A stretch of 43,140 bases of DNA from Burkholderiales bacterium (GTDB lineage: Bacteria; Pseudomonadota; Gammaproteobacteria; Burkholderiales; Burkholderiaceae_C): assembly GCA_025363275.1 (NCBI GenBank), contig JANYEE010000140.1, positions 1 through 43,140 of the forward strand, written 5' to 3'. Positions 8,383-17,030 of this stretch are shown piece after piece. The notes under the pieces were generated by a model. The model did no database searches. It was not told the origin of the DNA and worked only from the letters and a program-made list of their open reading frames with translations. The position numbers and the translations under genes are program-made. Position 1 is the first letter of the stretch. Every line of letters starts with the position of its first letter.

Positions 8383-9324
8383 TCAAAAATCGCAGCTACT
8401 GACGAGGGCGGGCGTTGCGGGTGCAACGCTATCCACTGCAAGTACTTTGCTGGTGCGCATGTGCACCACTATGGTGTCAATTTCCGCTGGGGTGAGCACC
8501 TGGTTCTTCACGTGCAGCACCCAGTCAATGTCTTGCTGGTATATCCGTAGGCTGCTCACGCCGGGCAATTGGCCTCCGGGTGAAAACCACACGTTGAAAT
8601 TGATCGACATGGGAACGACGGGATAGTTACGTCCACCGTGATCGGCCACCACCACACCATCGAGGATGTGACGTGTGCGGCCATCGGCAACTTGCATCAC
8701 CAGCGTATGCCAGCCGCCCAGCGGGCGAAACTCCTCATGCGCTTGATTAAAGGCCAGCCAGGGCTCGATGCGCACGGTTTGCCAGGTGATGCCGTACAGA
8801 CGGGGGCGCATATCGCCCCAGCCGCCATTGGGCAGATATTCCCAGTCCACTTCACTGAACTCAGGGTCAAAGTCATATTTAAGGGGGCTTACAGCGTAAA
8901 AGCTTTGCACCACTACATCCCCAGTGGGGCCTTGCACTGGTGCATCGGAGAACCGTACCCGTGCGGCGTAGGTGCCTTCGAGGTATTTGCGGGCATGGCA
9001 CAACTGGGCCTGGGCGGTGCCCGGACCAGTGCCATCGGTACTGGCTTGCAAGCGTAGCAGTTGGTTGCCGGGGCGCTCGGGGTCGGCTACCAGGCTAACG
9101 GTGCCAGGGCTCCACTGTGCGCCGGGTATGCCGGGGTGGCCGGGTTGGCTGCGTTGAATCCAGCCACCCCTTATCAAGTCGGCGGTACTGGCGTAGCTGA
9201 AGTCGTCAAACAGCACACCCGAGGTGGGTAGTACTCGCGCAGGTGCCGCGTGTGCCGCGCCATGTGTCGCGACCTCCAGGGCCAGCAGTACCCAAGCGAA
9301 TGTGAGGCCATGGCGCACGCGCAT
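8383..9324 (-). CDS. GH16-like secreted glycoside hydrolase
   Basis: The 313-residue protein has a signal peptide (MRVRHGLTFAWVLLALEVAT, ending near AHAAP) and a concanavalin-like fold with FSEVDWEYLPNGG. Glu158, Asp160 and Glu162 match the E-x-D-x-E catalytic motif of GH16, with Trp in the middle. GH16 enzymes cleave beta-1,3 or beta-1,4 glucans and related polymers. In this amino-sugar locus it might act on a mixed chitin-glucan substrate or on a GlcNAc-containing polymer; the sequence does not decide. A clear AAGGAG precedes the ATG. It begins 9 bases after the permease gene. The C-terminal 40 residues are not recognised and may be a short tail. Confidence 0.72.
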   Translation of the reverse strand: MRVRHGLTFAWVLLALEVATHGAAHAAPARVLPTSGVLFDDFSYASTADLIRGGWIQRSQPGHPGIPGAQWSPGTVSLVADPERPGNQLLRLQASTDGTGPGTAQAQLCHARKYLEGTYAARVRFSDAPVQGPTGDVVVQSFYAVSPLKYDFDPEFSEVDWEYLPNGGWGDMRPRLYGITWQTVRIEPWLAFNQAHEEFRPLGGWHTLVMQVADGRTRHILDGVVVADHGGRNYPVVPMSINFNVWFSPGGQLPGVSSLRIYQQDIDWVLHVKNQVLTPAEIDTIVVHMRTSKVLAVDSVAPATPALVSSCDF

Positions 9325-9333
9325 CGTGACTCC

Positions 9334-10623
9334 TTATGCCGAGCTTGTTTCTGCCGCGGGGAATTTGACAAAGAACATTAGCACTAGTGCCGGGATACCG
9401 CAGCCAATCGTCCACAGGAAGAAGGTCTGATAACCCATGGCCAGCTGAATATCACCACTGATGGTCTTGGAAATGATGAAGCCGAGCTGCATAACGCCCG
9501 AGCCCAAGGCGTAGTGGGCCGTCTGGAAGCGACCCGGTGCTACAGCCTGCATGATGTACAAAATCATGCCGACAAAGCCAAAGCCATAGCCCAGCATTTC
9601 AATGGCCACCGCAGTGCCAATGTGCAACATGTCGGATGGTAGGGCAGTGGCCAGGTAATAGAACACTACGTTGGGTACAGCCATCGCAATGATCAGCACC
9701 GGCATGGCGCGGCGCAAGCCCAGCCAGGCGGTGAAATAGCCGCCCAAAATGCTGCCGACCAAAAACGCTGCTGTGCCTGCCGTGCCATAGATGCCGCCGA
9801 CCTGTTCAGTGGTCAAGCCCAGGCCACCCTTGGCGCGCGCTTCAATCAGAAACAGGGGACCGATGGTTTGCACTTGGCCTTCGGCAAAGCGAAACAGAAT
9901 AATGAACAGGATAGCCAGCCAGACACCGGGTTTGAGCAGAAAGTCAGCCACCACTTCCTTTAGGGTCTTGAACACCGAAGCCACGTTCAGATCCGAGTGG
10001 GTGGTGTTCAACGTGCCCGGCAGTGCCCAGGCGTTGTAAGCGGCCAGTACGGCCAGCAGAATGGACAGCATTACAAAGATCGTGGACCAGGCATTGAACA
10101 CGCCAATTTTTTGTTCCAAATGCCCAGCCAGCACCAGCAGGCCGCCCAGCGTCAAGAATTTGGAGGCGTTGAAGAATGCGCCCTGCCAGCCAGCGTAGGC
10201 TGCCTGTTGCTTACTGCCCAAGCTGGCCATGTACAGGCCGTCGCAAGCAATGTCATGCGTAGCCGATGCATAGGCCAGTACAAAAAACACCGCGATACTG
10301 AGCGCAAAGTAAGCTGGCATCTGCAGCGCTAGTGCCAGCAGCGCCAAGCCCGCCGCACCGGTGAACTGCATCACCACGACCACCATCTTTTTGCTGCGCA
10401 GCATTTCCAGAAACGGACTCCACAGCGGCTTGAAGGCCCATGCCAGGCCCAGCACGCCGGTCCAGCGGGCTATTTTGTCGTTCTCCACGCCCATGTTCTT
10501 GTACATCAGGCCAGCAATCAGCATGACCACAAAGAATTGCATGCCTTGCACGAAGTACAGACTGGGCATCCAGACCAGGGGTGAGCGTGCTGGAGCAGCC
10601 GAAGAGGTTAAGGGTGTGGACAT
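9334..10623 (-). CDS. AmpG-like MFS permease, probable GlcNAc or chitobiose importer
   Basis: The 429-residue product is a polytopic membrane protein with about 12 hydrophobic segments. ASATHDIACDGLYM is close to the AmpG signature (D-x-A-x-D-G), and LGLAWAFKPLWSPFLEML also matches AmpG-type transporters rather than classical sugar MFS proteins. AmpG imports anhydromuropeptides with a GlcNAc-anhydroMurNAc core. Here the gene sits between a cytoplasmic GH3 hexosaminidase and GH16 in a GlcNAc locus, so uptake of GlcNAc, chitobiose or a related disaccharide is the likely job. A true muropeptide permease role cannot be excluded. It has no signal peptide and is separated by 36 bases from the GH3 gene. 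Confidence 0.85.
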   Translation of the reverse strand: MSTPLTSSAAPARSPLVWMPSLYFVQGMQFFVVMLIAGLMYKNMGVENDKIARWTGVLGLAWAFKPLWSPFLEMLRSKKMVVVVMQFTGAAGLALLALALQMPAYFALSIAVFFVLAYASATHDIACDGLYMASLGSKQQAAYAGWQGAFFNASKFLTLGGLLVLAGHLEQKIGVFNAWSTIFVMLSILLAVLAAYNAWALPGTLNTTHSDLNVASVFKTLKEVVADFLLKPGVWLAILFIILFRFAEGQVQTIGPLFLIEARAKGGLGLTTEQVGGIYGTAGTAAFLVGSILGGYFTAWLGLRRAMPVLIIAMAVPNVVFYYLATALPSDMLHIGTAVAIEMLGYGFGFVGMILYIMQAVAPGRFQTAHYALGSGVMQLGFIISKTISGDIQLAMGYQTFFLWTIGCGIPALVLMFFVKFPAAETSSA

Positions 10624-10659
10624 GGCGGATCTCGGGTTAGAGTCTGAGTGCGAGGGAAG

Positions 10660-12147
10660 TCAGGCCGTGGTCAGCGGCACAGGCGCACTGCCCGGCGTAC
10701 CCGCCTGGCCCAGCAGCCAGGCGCGCAGGGCCACTAGTGCGCCGTCGGCATAACCCCAGGTGATCACCGCAGGGGCGGCAATGTCAAACACCTGAAATGG
10801 ATTCCACACGGCCAGGTGCAAATCAATCGGCCAGGCGTGGGCCGCGGCTGCGTAGCGGCCATGGTGGTTGGACACCAGGATGTTGATGCGGCCATCACGC
10901 GGCAACGTCGTCGCTCCGAGTGCGCGCAGGTCAGGCACTGGCACAAATTCGACATTACTAAAGCCTTCAAACAAGGCACGAATCTGCGCGAAAGGCAGCC
11001 CGGCTTCAGAGACGCCGTCGCTGACTACTTCAGCTTGTGCAATGACGCGAATCGCCTCAGCAGATTGCGGCGCGTGCGTGCTGCCTACGGAGGTCAGGCC
11101 GCTGGCCCAGGCCTGCTGCATCAATTGCTGGTCCTGGGCTTGTTGGGTTTGGGAGTAAGTCGTCTGCGTGAGCGGGAAGCGCATTGCCAGCGTATCGATG
11201 CGCACGCGCGCAGTCTCCAGACTGGCTGCATTCAGCACCCCAGCGGTAATGGCGGCGCCAATGGATTCCAGTGCTGCCAATTGCTCGTGGCGTGCACCCT
11301 GGGCCAGCACCATATCGGCACCAGCTTGCAAGGACAGTACTGCCGCGCGCGCATGGCCGTATCGGTCATGTATGGCCTTCATCATCAGCGCGTCGGTAAT
11401 GATCACGCCCTGGTAGCCAATGGCGTCGCGCAGTATGCCGGTCAGCAGCTTGCGCGATAGCGTAGCGGGGTGCTCCGGGTCAATTTGCGGGTAAACGATA
11501 TGCGCCGTCATGACGGCGGGCGCGGTGTCGGCCAGCGCCCGGAAAGGAATCAACTCCAGCGCTTCCAGTTCGGCCAACGACTTGTCGACGCTGGGCAGGG
11601 CGCGGTGCGAGTCGGTATGGGTATCGCCGTGGCCCGGAAAGTGTTTGACGCAGCAGGCCACACCCTCGGACATCGAGCCCTGCATCCAGGCCTCGGCCAA
11701 GCGCGCCACGGCGTGGGGATCGGCGGAAAAGCTGCGCTCGGCAATCACCGGGTTGGCCGGGTTGTTGTTCACGTCCAGCACGGGTGCAAAGTTCCAGTTG
11801 ATGCCCAGGCTGCCCAAACCGCGGGCGACCGCAGCGCCTACTGCGTACGCCGTTTCGGTGTCATCTGCCGCACCCAGTGCCATGGCTGCGGGCGCTTGGG
11901 GCAAAAAGGTAGCGCGAATCACCGAGCCGCCCTCTTGGTCAATGCCGATCAGGCCCAGTGGGCCAAGTACGGCACGCAAATCTGTGGTGAGCTTTTGCAC
12001 CTCTTCGCGGGTGCCCAGGTTTTTACGAAATAGGCAGACCGCACGGACCCGGTGGTCGTGCAAAAATTGGGCAGTCTCCGCGTCCAGGGCGGTGCCTTCG
12101 ATATCGACCATCACGAGCTGGCCAGGGTGCAGCACAGGGGTGTTCAT
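10660..12147 (-). CDS. GH3 beta-N-acetylhexosaminidase, two-domain, cytoplasmic
   Basis: The 495-residue enzyme carries the NagZ-type motif KHFPGHGDT (from Lys168), followed by TDSH, whose Asp179-x-His181 is the catalytic dyad special to GH3 hexosaminidases. The nucleophile is expected at Asp252 in IITDALMM. A second domain of about 150 residues follows the barrel, whereas the usual Gram-negative NagZ is a single domain of about 340 residues; the layout is nearer to Bacillus-type NagZ. No signal peptide is present, so it should act in the cytoplasm and release GlcNAc from chitobiose or muropeptide-like disaccharides. It lies 12 bases after the deaminase gene, within the nag operon. Confidence 0.88.
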   Translation of the reverse strand: MNTPVLHPGQLVMVDIEGTALDAETAQFLHDHRVRAVCLFRKNLGTREEVQKLTTDLRAVLGPLGLIGIDQEGGSVIRATFLPQAPAAMALGAADDTETAYAVGAAVARGLGSLGINWNFAPVLDVNNNPANPVIAERSFSADPHAVARLAEAWMQGSMSEGVACCVKHFPGHGDTHTDSHRALPSVDKSLAELEALELIPFRALADTAPAVMTAHIVYPQIDPEHPATLSRKLLTGILRDAIGYQGVIITDALMMKAIHDRYGHARAAVLSLQAGADMVLAQGARHEQLAALESIGAAITAGVLNAASLETARVRIDTLAMRFPLTQTTYSQTQQAQDQQLMQQAWASGLTSVGSTHAPQSAEAIRVIAQAEVVSDGVSEAGLPFAQIRALFEGFSNVEFVPVPDLRALGATTLPRDGRINILVSNHHGRYAAAAHAWPIDLHLAVWNPFQVFDIAAPAVITWGYADGALVALRAWLLGQAGTPGSAPVPLTTA

Positions 12148-12159
12148 TGCAAAAAATCC

Positions 12160-13182
12160 TCAATGTGTGCGGGTCACTTTGGCCAAAAATCGGGGCTCGT
12201 CCGGGTTGCGTCCCCGGGTACGGGCCAGGGCTTCTACCATCGGGTAGAAGCTTTGAATCAGTGAGATCGGGTCCAACTCAATCGATGCGGTTTCTGCCAT
12301 GGGCAAATTGGCACCCGGTGTGCCGACGGGCGCGGCCAGCAAGACATTGGCGCCGCGCAGGTGCATTTCTTCGGCCAGTGCCAGCAGGCCCTCCTGCGCC
12401 GGACCGCGGGGGGCGAACACCAGCAGCGGGTAGCCTTCTTCGATCAGCGCCATGGGGCCGTGTTTGACTTCAGCGCTGGAGAAAGCCTCCGCCTGGATTC
12501 CACAGGTTTCCTTGAACTTGAGCGCGGCTTCCAGGGCCACCGGCATGCCGGTGCCACGACCGATCACCAGCAGACGGTCTACGTCCTTGAGGATATCAAC
12601 GGCGCTGGTCCAGTCCATATTTGCGGCGCGGGACAAGTCACCGGGTAGGGTCGACAGCGAATCCTGCAGGGCCAGGTCGTCTTGCCAAGCTGCGACCACG
12701 CGCGCGCCCGCGACCATTTGCGTGATGAAGCTCTTGGTGGCCGCTACGCTGATTTCCGTGCCAGCATGCAAGGGGAATACCCACTGCGCGGCTTCTGCCA
12801 AAGGCGAATCCGGTTTGTTGACAAACGCTGCTGTGATCGCACCGCCTTCGTGGAGGAAACGGGTGGGGGCTACTAAGTCCGGGCTTTGGCCCGACTGCGA
12901 GAAGGCCAGCGAGACCAGACCTTCACACCGGATTTGCGACTGGTACAGCGTGATCAGCGACATGGGCAACGAGGTGACGAGACGACCCATGCGCGCCATC
13001 ACTAAATAGGCAAGAAAGTGGGCTGCATGGTCCGAGCTGCCGCGGGCTATGGTGAGCAGGGATGCGGGTGGTTGGTTGCGCAGCAGAGCTCCAAATTCGG
13101 AATACTCTTTGTCGTTGTGGGCGAGTTGGGATGCAACGGCATCCGGGGCTTCTCGGCATTCAGCCAGCATGTGCGTGGTCAA
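12160..13182 (-). CDS. nagB-II: GlmS-like SIS-domain glucosamine-6-phosphate deaminase (NagB-II type)
   Basis: This 340-residue protein has two SIS domains and no glutamine-amidotransferase domain. Sugar-phosphate motifs are LLTIARGSSDHAAHF and SLAFSQSGQSPDL, with EISVAATKSF and VIGRGTGMPVALEAALK later. The end, NPDEPRFLAKVTRTH, matches the C-terminal loop of GlmS-like deaminases. Such enzymes replace hexameric NagB in many proteobacteria and convert glucosamine-6-phosphate to fructose-6-phosphate and ammonia. The start overlaps the nagA 3' end by 23 bases, which indicates translational coupling. The alternative is an AgaS-type isomerase, less likely beside nagA and nagK. Confidence 0.9.
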   Translation of the reverse strand: MTTHMLAECREAPDAVASQLAHNDKEYSEFGALLRNQPPASLLTIARGSSDHAAHFLAYLVMARMGRLVTSLPMSLITLYQSQIRCEGLVSLAFSQSGQSPDLVAPTRFLHEGGAITAAFVNKPDSPLAEAAQWVFPLHAGTEISVAATKSFITQMVAGARVVAAWQDDLALQDSLSTLPGDLSRAANMDWTSAVDILKDVDRLLVIGRGTGMPVALEAALKFKETCGIQAEAFSSAEVKHGPMALIEEGYPLLVFAPRGPAQEGLLALAEEMHLRGANVLLAAPVGTPGANLPMAETASIELDPISLIQSFYPMVEALARTRGRNPDEPRFLAKVTRTH

Positions 13183-14290
13183 TGGAATTTCCTTCTACAA
13201 AAACGTTTTCAATATGGAGATCGCGGTTCAGGACCACGATGTCGGCCCAACTGCCCACGCTCAGGCGGCCGCGGTCAGCCAGGCCCAGGTAGTCCGCCGC
13301 ATGGGTGGATACGCGGCGGGAGGCGTCGTGCAGAGGCAAGCCCAGCGTGTCCACCAGATTGCGCAGGGCTTGGTCTAGCGTGAGAGTGGATCCCGCCAGC
13401 GTGCCGTCCGCGAGGCGCACGCCACCCATGCATTTGTAGACCTTGTGGCTACCGAGTCGGTATTCTCCTTCGGGCATGCCAGTGGCAGACGTGGAATCCG
13501 TCACGCAGTACAGGCAGGGAATAGCGCGCAGTGCGACGCGAATCGCCCCGGGATGTACATGCAGCAGGTCGGGGATGATCTCGGCGTATTTGGCATGTGC
13601 CAGGGCAGCACCGGCCATGCCGGGCTCGCGGTGGTGCAGGCCAGTCATCGCATTGAACAGGTGCGTAAAACCACCCGCACCGCGGGCCAGGGCGTTCACG
13701 CCGTCCTCATATGTGCCCGTGGTATGGCCGATCTGAATGCGGTAGCCCGCCTTGCACAGTGCATCAATCAGCGCCATATTGCCCGGCACTTCGGGGGCCA
13801 TGGTGATCAGTCGGATCGGGGCCAGCAGGTTCAATGCGTTCAATTCATTGAGTTGTACCGGACGCGCAAAGTCTGGCTGGGCGCCCAGCTTTTCATCGTT
13901 GATGTAGGGACCTTCCAGGTGCACACCGAGCACACGTGCGCCTTGGGCCGAACGCTCGGCGCAGACGGTTTTGAGTGCTGTCAGCGCCATCACCAAGTCT
14001 TCTTTCGGCGCCGTCATCGTAGTGGCCAGCATGGAGGTCGTGCCATGGCGAGCATGGGTCACGCTCACCTGCGCCCCCGCGTCGCCACCCTGCATGATGT
14101 CGCCCCCGCCGCCGCCGTGCACGTGCAGATCAATGAAGCCCGGCAGCACCAGCGGCTGGCCGGATTCCCGCGCCTGGCTTTCAGCAATACGGATACCGTC
14201 AATACGGGTCACACGGCCGGTGTCGTCAAAGCTGATATGGCCGCGCACGAACCCCGCTGGGGTCAGGATATTGCCCTGAATGGTTGTCAT
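13160..14290 (-). CDS. nagA: N-acetylglucosamine-6-phosphate deacetylase
   Basis: The 376-residue amidohydrolase shows the NagA metal and catalytic set. FIDLHVHGG has His56 and His58, GVHLEGPYIN has Glu126, IGHTTGTYEDG has His189, FTHLFNAMTGLHHREPG has His210, and VTDSTSATGMPEGEY has the catalytic Asp265. It removes acetate from GlcNAc-6-phosphate, giving glucosamine-6-phosphate for the next enzyme. The start overlaps the nagR stop by 4 bases (ATGA), with AAGG just before it. Length is normal for the family. Confidence 0.95.
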   Translation of the reverse strand: MTTIQGNILTPAGFVRGHISFDDTGRVTRIDGIRIAESQARESGQPLVLPGFIDLHVHGGGGGDIMQGGDAGAQVSVTHARHGTTSMLATTMTAPKEDLVMALTALKTVCAERSAQGARVLGVHLEGPYINDEKLGAQPDFARPVQLNELNALNLLAPIRLITMAPEVPGNMALIDALCKAGYRIQIGHTTGTYEDGVNALARGAGGFTHLFNAMTGLHHREPGMAGAALAHAKYAEIIPDLLHVHPGAIRVALRAIPCLYCVTDSTSATGMPEGEYRLGSHKVYKCMGGVRLADGTLAGSTLTLDQALRNLVDTLGLPLHDASRRVSTHAADYLGLADRGRLSVGSWADIVVLNRDLHIENVFVEGNSIDHAHAG

Positions 14291-15027
14291 CCTTCGCGCC
14301 TCATTTCGGCCACGAAGTCGTAGTAATCACTGCGGCAATAGGAGTGGGTGAGCTCTACGGCCTGACCAGATTCGAGGTAACCAATCCGAGTGATGAACAA
14401 CACGGCCTGGCGATCGGGAATGCCCAGTTGCTCGGCCAGGCGGGGCTGGGCGTTGAGTGCGCGGATGTGTTGCAAGGCCCGTACCGGGGCTTGGCGAATG
14501 CGGGTCAGGTGTTCGTACAGCGAACCCTCCACCGCCATCGGGTCGGCAATGACCGACTGCGGCAAGATGCTGACTTCAAACGCCATGACCACATCGTCGG
14601 CCAGGCGCAAGCGCTCCAGCCGTGCCACGCGCGCCCCGGGCGACAGGCCCAATGTGAGTTGCTCATCGGTCATCGCAACGCTGATGCTGCGGTTGAGCCA
14701 GCGCGACGACGGCGTGTAGCCACGCCGCTCCAATTCTTCTGAGAAGCTAGTCAGGCGCGACAGGGGCTGCTCCAGCAGCGGCGCGATGTAGTTGCCAGAG
14801 CCGCGCTTGCGGATGATCAGGCCTTGTTCGACCAATTGGTCAATCGCCGAGCGGGCTGTCACCCGCGACACATTGAGGGTTTCGGCCAGCAGACGCTCGG
14901 AGGGCAGGGCTTCGTCGGGCTTATAGCCGCCTTCGCGGATGGTCTGGGCTAGCAGGCGTGCCACCTGCAGGTAAATCGGAGAACTGTCTTGCGGGTCTGG
15001 CGAAAACGTCAACGGACCACGGATCAT
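14287..15027 (-). CDS. nagR: GntR/HutC-family regulator of amino-sugar genes
   Basis: The 246-residue regulator has an N-terminal GntR winged helix (PIYLQVARLLAQTIREG, ALPSERLLAETLNVSRVTARSAIDQL cut as two motifs) and a C-terminal UTRA effector domain. The family includes NagR/YvoA of Bacillus and DasR of Streptomyces, which release DNA on binding GlcNAc-6-phosphate or glucosamine-6-phosphate. It is encoded inside the operon it probably controls, between nagK and nagA, with 4-base overlaps on both sides. The phased half-sites upstream of nagK are its likely operators. Whether it represses or activates is inferred (repression) from the family. Confidence 0.9.
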   Translation of the reverse strand: MIRGPLTFSPDPQDSSPIYLQVARLLAQTIREGGYKPDEALPSERLLAETLNVSRVTARSAIDQLVEQGLIIRKRGSGNYIAPLLEQPLSRLTSFSEELERRGYTPSSRWLNRSISVAMTDEQLTLGLSPGARVARLERLRLADDVVMAFEVSILPQSVIADPMAVEGSLYEHLTRIRQAPVRALQHIRALNAQPRLAEQLGIPDRQAVLFITRIGYLESGQAVELTHSYCRSDYYDFVAEMRREG

Positions 15028-15899
15028 TGCGGTGTCTCCAGGGCTTTTCGTACCAAAAGCAGCGCACCGTAGGGCGCATCGAAGCGAGCGTCTACGCAGC
15101 GGGCCAAGGTGGTCCTGGTAAGGTGGGGTTTAAGTTGTTGCCCGATGCTGCCGCACAAGGCCAGCGGTAGCGTGCCGCCGGGGTCCATGGCCAGGGCTAT
15201 GGTGTCGAGGGCCGCTGCAGCCTGGATCAACAAATCGTTGGCCGCCGGGTCGACAGGGGCGCAGTCAAACACCAGGCGGGCCAACTGCGCGTACTCAAAT
15301 TGGCGGGCTGCGGCGCACCAGGCCTGCAAGGCTTCGCGGCTGGTGCCGCAGCGGGCCTGCACAGCCGCCGCCAGGGGGCTGGCAGGGCGGCGTTGGTCCA
15401 TCGTCTGCTGGGCGATGGCCATGGCGCGTAGGCCCAGCCAGGCGCCACTGCCTTCATCGCCAACCGGAAAACCCCAGCCGCTGACCTCATGGCGGCTGCC
15501 ATCAATGCGCAAGACTTCGCCCACGCTACCGGTACCTGCTGCCACCATGGCACCCGGCTGCCCGCCGTGGGCGCCCAGCAGCATGGTGTGGGCATCGGTA
15601 GCCACCACCAGCTTGGCAAATCCAGGGTCTTTCGCTTGAAATTCATCGGCCCAAGGGCGATAGTGGATGCCGGATAGCCCGGCGCCCATCGCGCAGACCG
15701 ACCACGCGGGTGTTGCCCGCCCGATACACGCAAAAGCGGCGTTAACCGCCAGCAGAATATGCTGCCATGCGGTGTCTATACCTTGACCCAAAGCGGAAGG
15801 GCCAGCTTGACCCTGGGCCAACACCGCTCCGTCGGTTTGGGCTACCGCCACGCGGGTTCCTGTGCCGCCGCCGTCTACGCCTATCAAATACTCGATCAT
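15024..15899 (-). CDS. nagK: N-acetylglucosamine kinase, BadF/BadG/BcrA ATPase family
   Basis: The 291-residue product starts with the ASKHA phosphate-1 motif, IGVDGGGTGTRVAVAQ. Further motifs are VAAGTGSVGEVLRI (adenosine/phosphate region) and GWGFPVGDEGSGAWLG. This is the BadF-type sugar kinase group, which phosphorylates GlcNAc (or glucosamine) with ATP. It is the first gene of the nag operon; its stop overlaps the nagR start by 4 bases (ATGA). A kinase together with a non-PTS permease implies that sugar enters unphosphorylated. A glucosamine kinase role is the main alternative. Confidence 0.85.
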   Translation of the reverse strand: MIEYLIGVDGGGTGTRVAVAQTDGAVLAQGQAGPSALGQGIDTAWQHILLAVNAAFACIGRATPAWSVCAMGAGLSGIHYRPWADEFQAKDPGFAKLVVATDAHTMLLGAHGGQPGAMVAAGTGSVGEVLRIDGSRHEVSGWGFPVGDEGSGAWLGLRAMAIAQQTMDQRRPASPLAAAVQARCGTSREALQAWCAAARQFEYAQLARLVFDCAPVDPAANDLLIQAAAALDTIALAMDPGGTLPLALCGSIGQQLKPHLTRTTLARCVDARFDAPYGALLLVRKALETPQ

Positions 15900-15963
15900 G
15901 GTGGGTCTCGGTACACTAGAAAAATGCCTAAAGTGGTATTTCCCAGTCTCTAGAAATCATAAC

Positions 15964-16005
15964 ATACCAATTTAATACCAATACAACTGGTCTGCATATT
16001 GGTAT
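15964..16005. promoter_or_regulatory. Cluster of four phased NagR-like half-sites upstream of nagK
   Basis: In the 226-base region between nagK and the divergent HDOD gene there are two ATACCAA heptamers (15964-15970 and 15975-15981). They are followed by two inverted partners, ACTGGTCT (15986-15993) and ATTGGTAT (15998-16005). Starts are 11-12 bases apart, about one helical turn, and the whole block is a near dyad. The half-site resembles TGGTnT/AnACCA operators of GntR-family GlcNAc regulators. A further TGGTATTTCCCA lies near 15934-15945, close to the nagK start. Binding by NagR is inferred. Confidence 0.65.
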
Positions 16006-16125
16006 TTACCCAAATAGAGCTTGAGCCGCCCCTGCGTTTTTCTGTCATTCGGTCTGGGTGGAGTGTGGGGATTCAGATGCCAGGGTAATAATGCACAGGA
16101 ATTCCCCCCCCACCCAAGGATTCGT

Positions 16126-17016
16126 ATGCGAGCCTCGCACGTGCCCCAATCGTCTGGCATTGACACGGACCGCGAACTGGATAAGGCGCTCGCGTCTGGT
16201 CCGCTGCGGGACATCGTGATCCCACCCTGCCCGGAATTGCTGGTCGCACTGCGCAAGGAAATGGGCAACGCGGACCCCGAGCCGCAGGTGATTGCCGACA
16301 TTGCCGGGCGCGATGTGGCCATGGCTGCCTCGGTAATTCGCACCGCCAACAGCCCGTTTTACGCCCGCGCGCGCGCCGTGACCTCGGTGTCAGAAGCCAT
16401 GGGAGTGTTGGGCGTGCGCATGACAGAAAAGCTGCTGACCGCTTTTTTGACCCGCAATGCAATTCGCATCCACTCACCGGTGCTGGAGCACTTTTGGGAA
16501 ACCTCTACGCGCCGCGCGATGGCCATGGCCCATATTGCGCGCGAGCTCTACGGTGTGGACGCCGATCTGGCCTATACCTGCGGTTTGTTTTACCACGTGG
16601 GCATTCCAATTCTGATGCAGGGCGTTAGAGGCTATGCCGGCACGCTGGCGGAGGCCCTGGCCCGCCAAGACCGCAGCTTTACCGCTACCGAAAACGCCGC
16701 CCACCGTACAGACCACGCTGTCGTGGGGGCTTTGGTGGCACGCACCTGGCGCTTGCCCAGCCCGATTTACCAGGCGGTGCGCCTGCACCATGATTTCACG
16801 GTGTTGCGCGCCAGCAGCGTGCCACCCGAAGTGCGCACACTGGTCGCCATGGCTTTGGTAGCGGATCATTTGGTAGCCCAGCACGAGGGTGTGGCTCAAG
16901 GCAAAGAGTGGGACCAATATGGCCCGGAGTGTCTAGCCTACATACGGGTCACGGAGATAGAAGTCGATGCCTGGGTAGACGCGCTGCACCCGGTGTTGGA
17001 AGGCGTCACGCTGTAG
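16126..17016 (+). CDS. HDOD-domain protein
   Basis: The 296-residue product is an HDOD domain over most of its length. VIPPCPELLVALRKEM is followed by DVAMAASVIRTANSPFY, TSVSEAMGVLGVR, and TCGLFYHVGIPIL in place of a catalytic HD pair. LVARTWRLPSPIYQAVRLHHD and MALVADHLVAQ close the domain. HDOD proteins are usually non-enzymatic signalling or scaffold proteins. ATG 16126 is chosen because AAGGA lies 5 bases upstream; a longer frame through the C-run at 16104 has no conserved residues. It is transcribed away from the nag operon and converges on the SPOR gene with a 14-base gap. Confidence 0.85.
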   Translation: MRASHVPQSSGIDTDRELDKALASGPLRDIVIPPCPELLVALRKEMGNADPEPQVIADIAGRDVAMAASVIRTANSPFYARARAVTSVSEAMGVLGVRMTEKLLTAFLTRNAIRIHSPVLEHFWETSTRRAMAMAHIARELYGVDADLAYTCGLFYHVGIPILMQGVRGYAGTLAEALARQDRSFTATENAAHRTDHAVVGALVARTWRLPSPIYQAVRLHHDFTVLRASSVPPEVRTLVAMALVADHLVAQHEGVAQGKEWDQYGPECLAYIRVTEIEVDAWVDALHPVLEGVTL

Positions 17017-17030
17017 CCGCTGATTTCACT

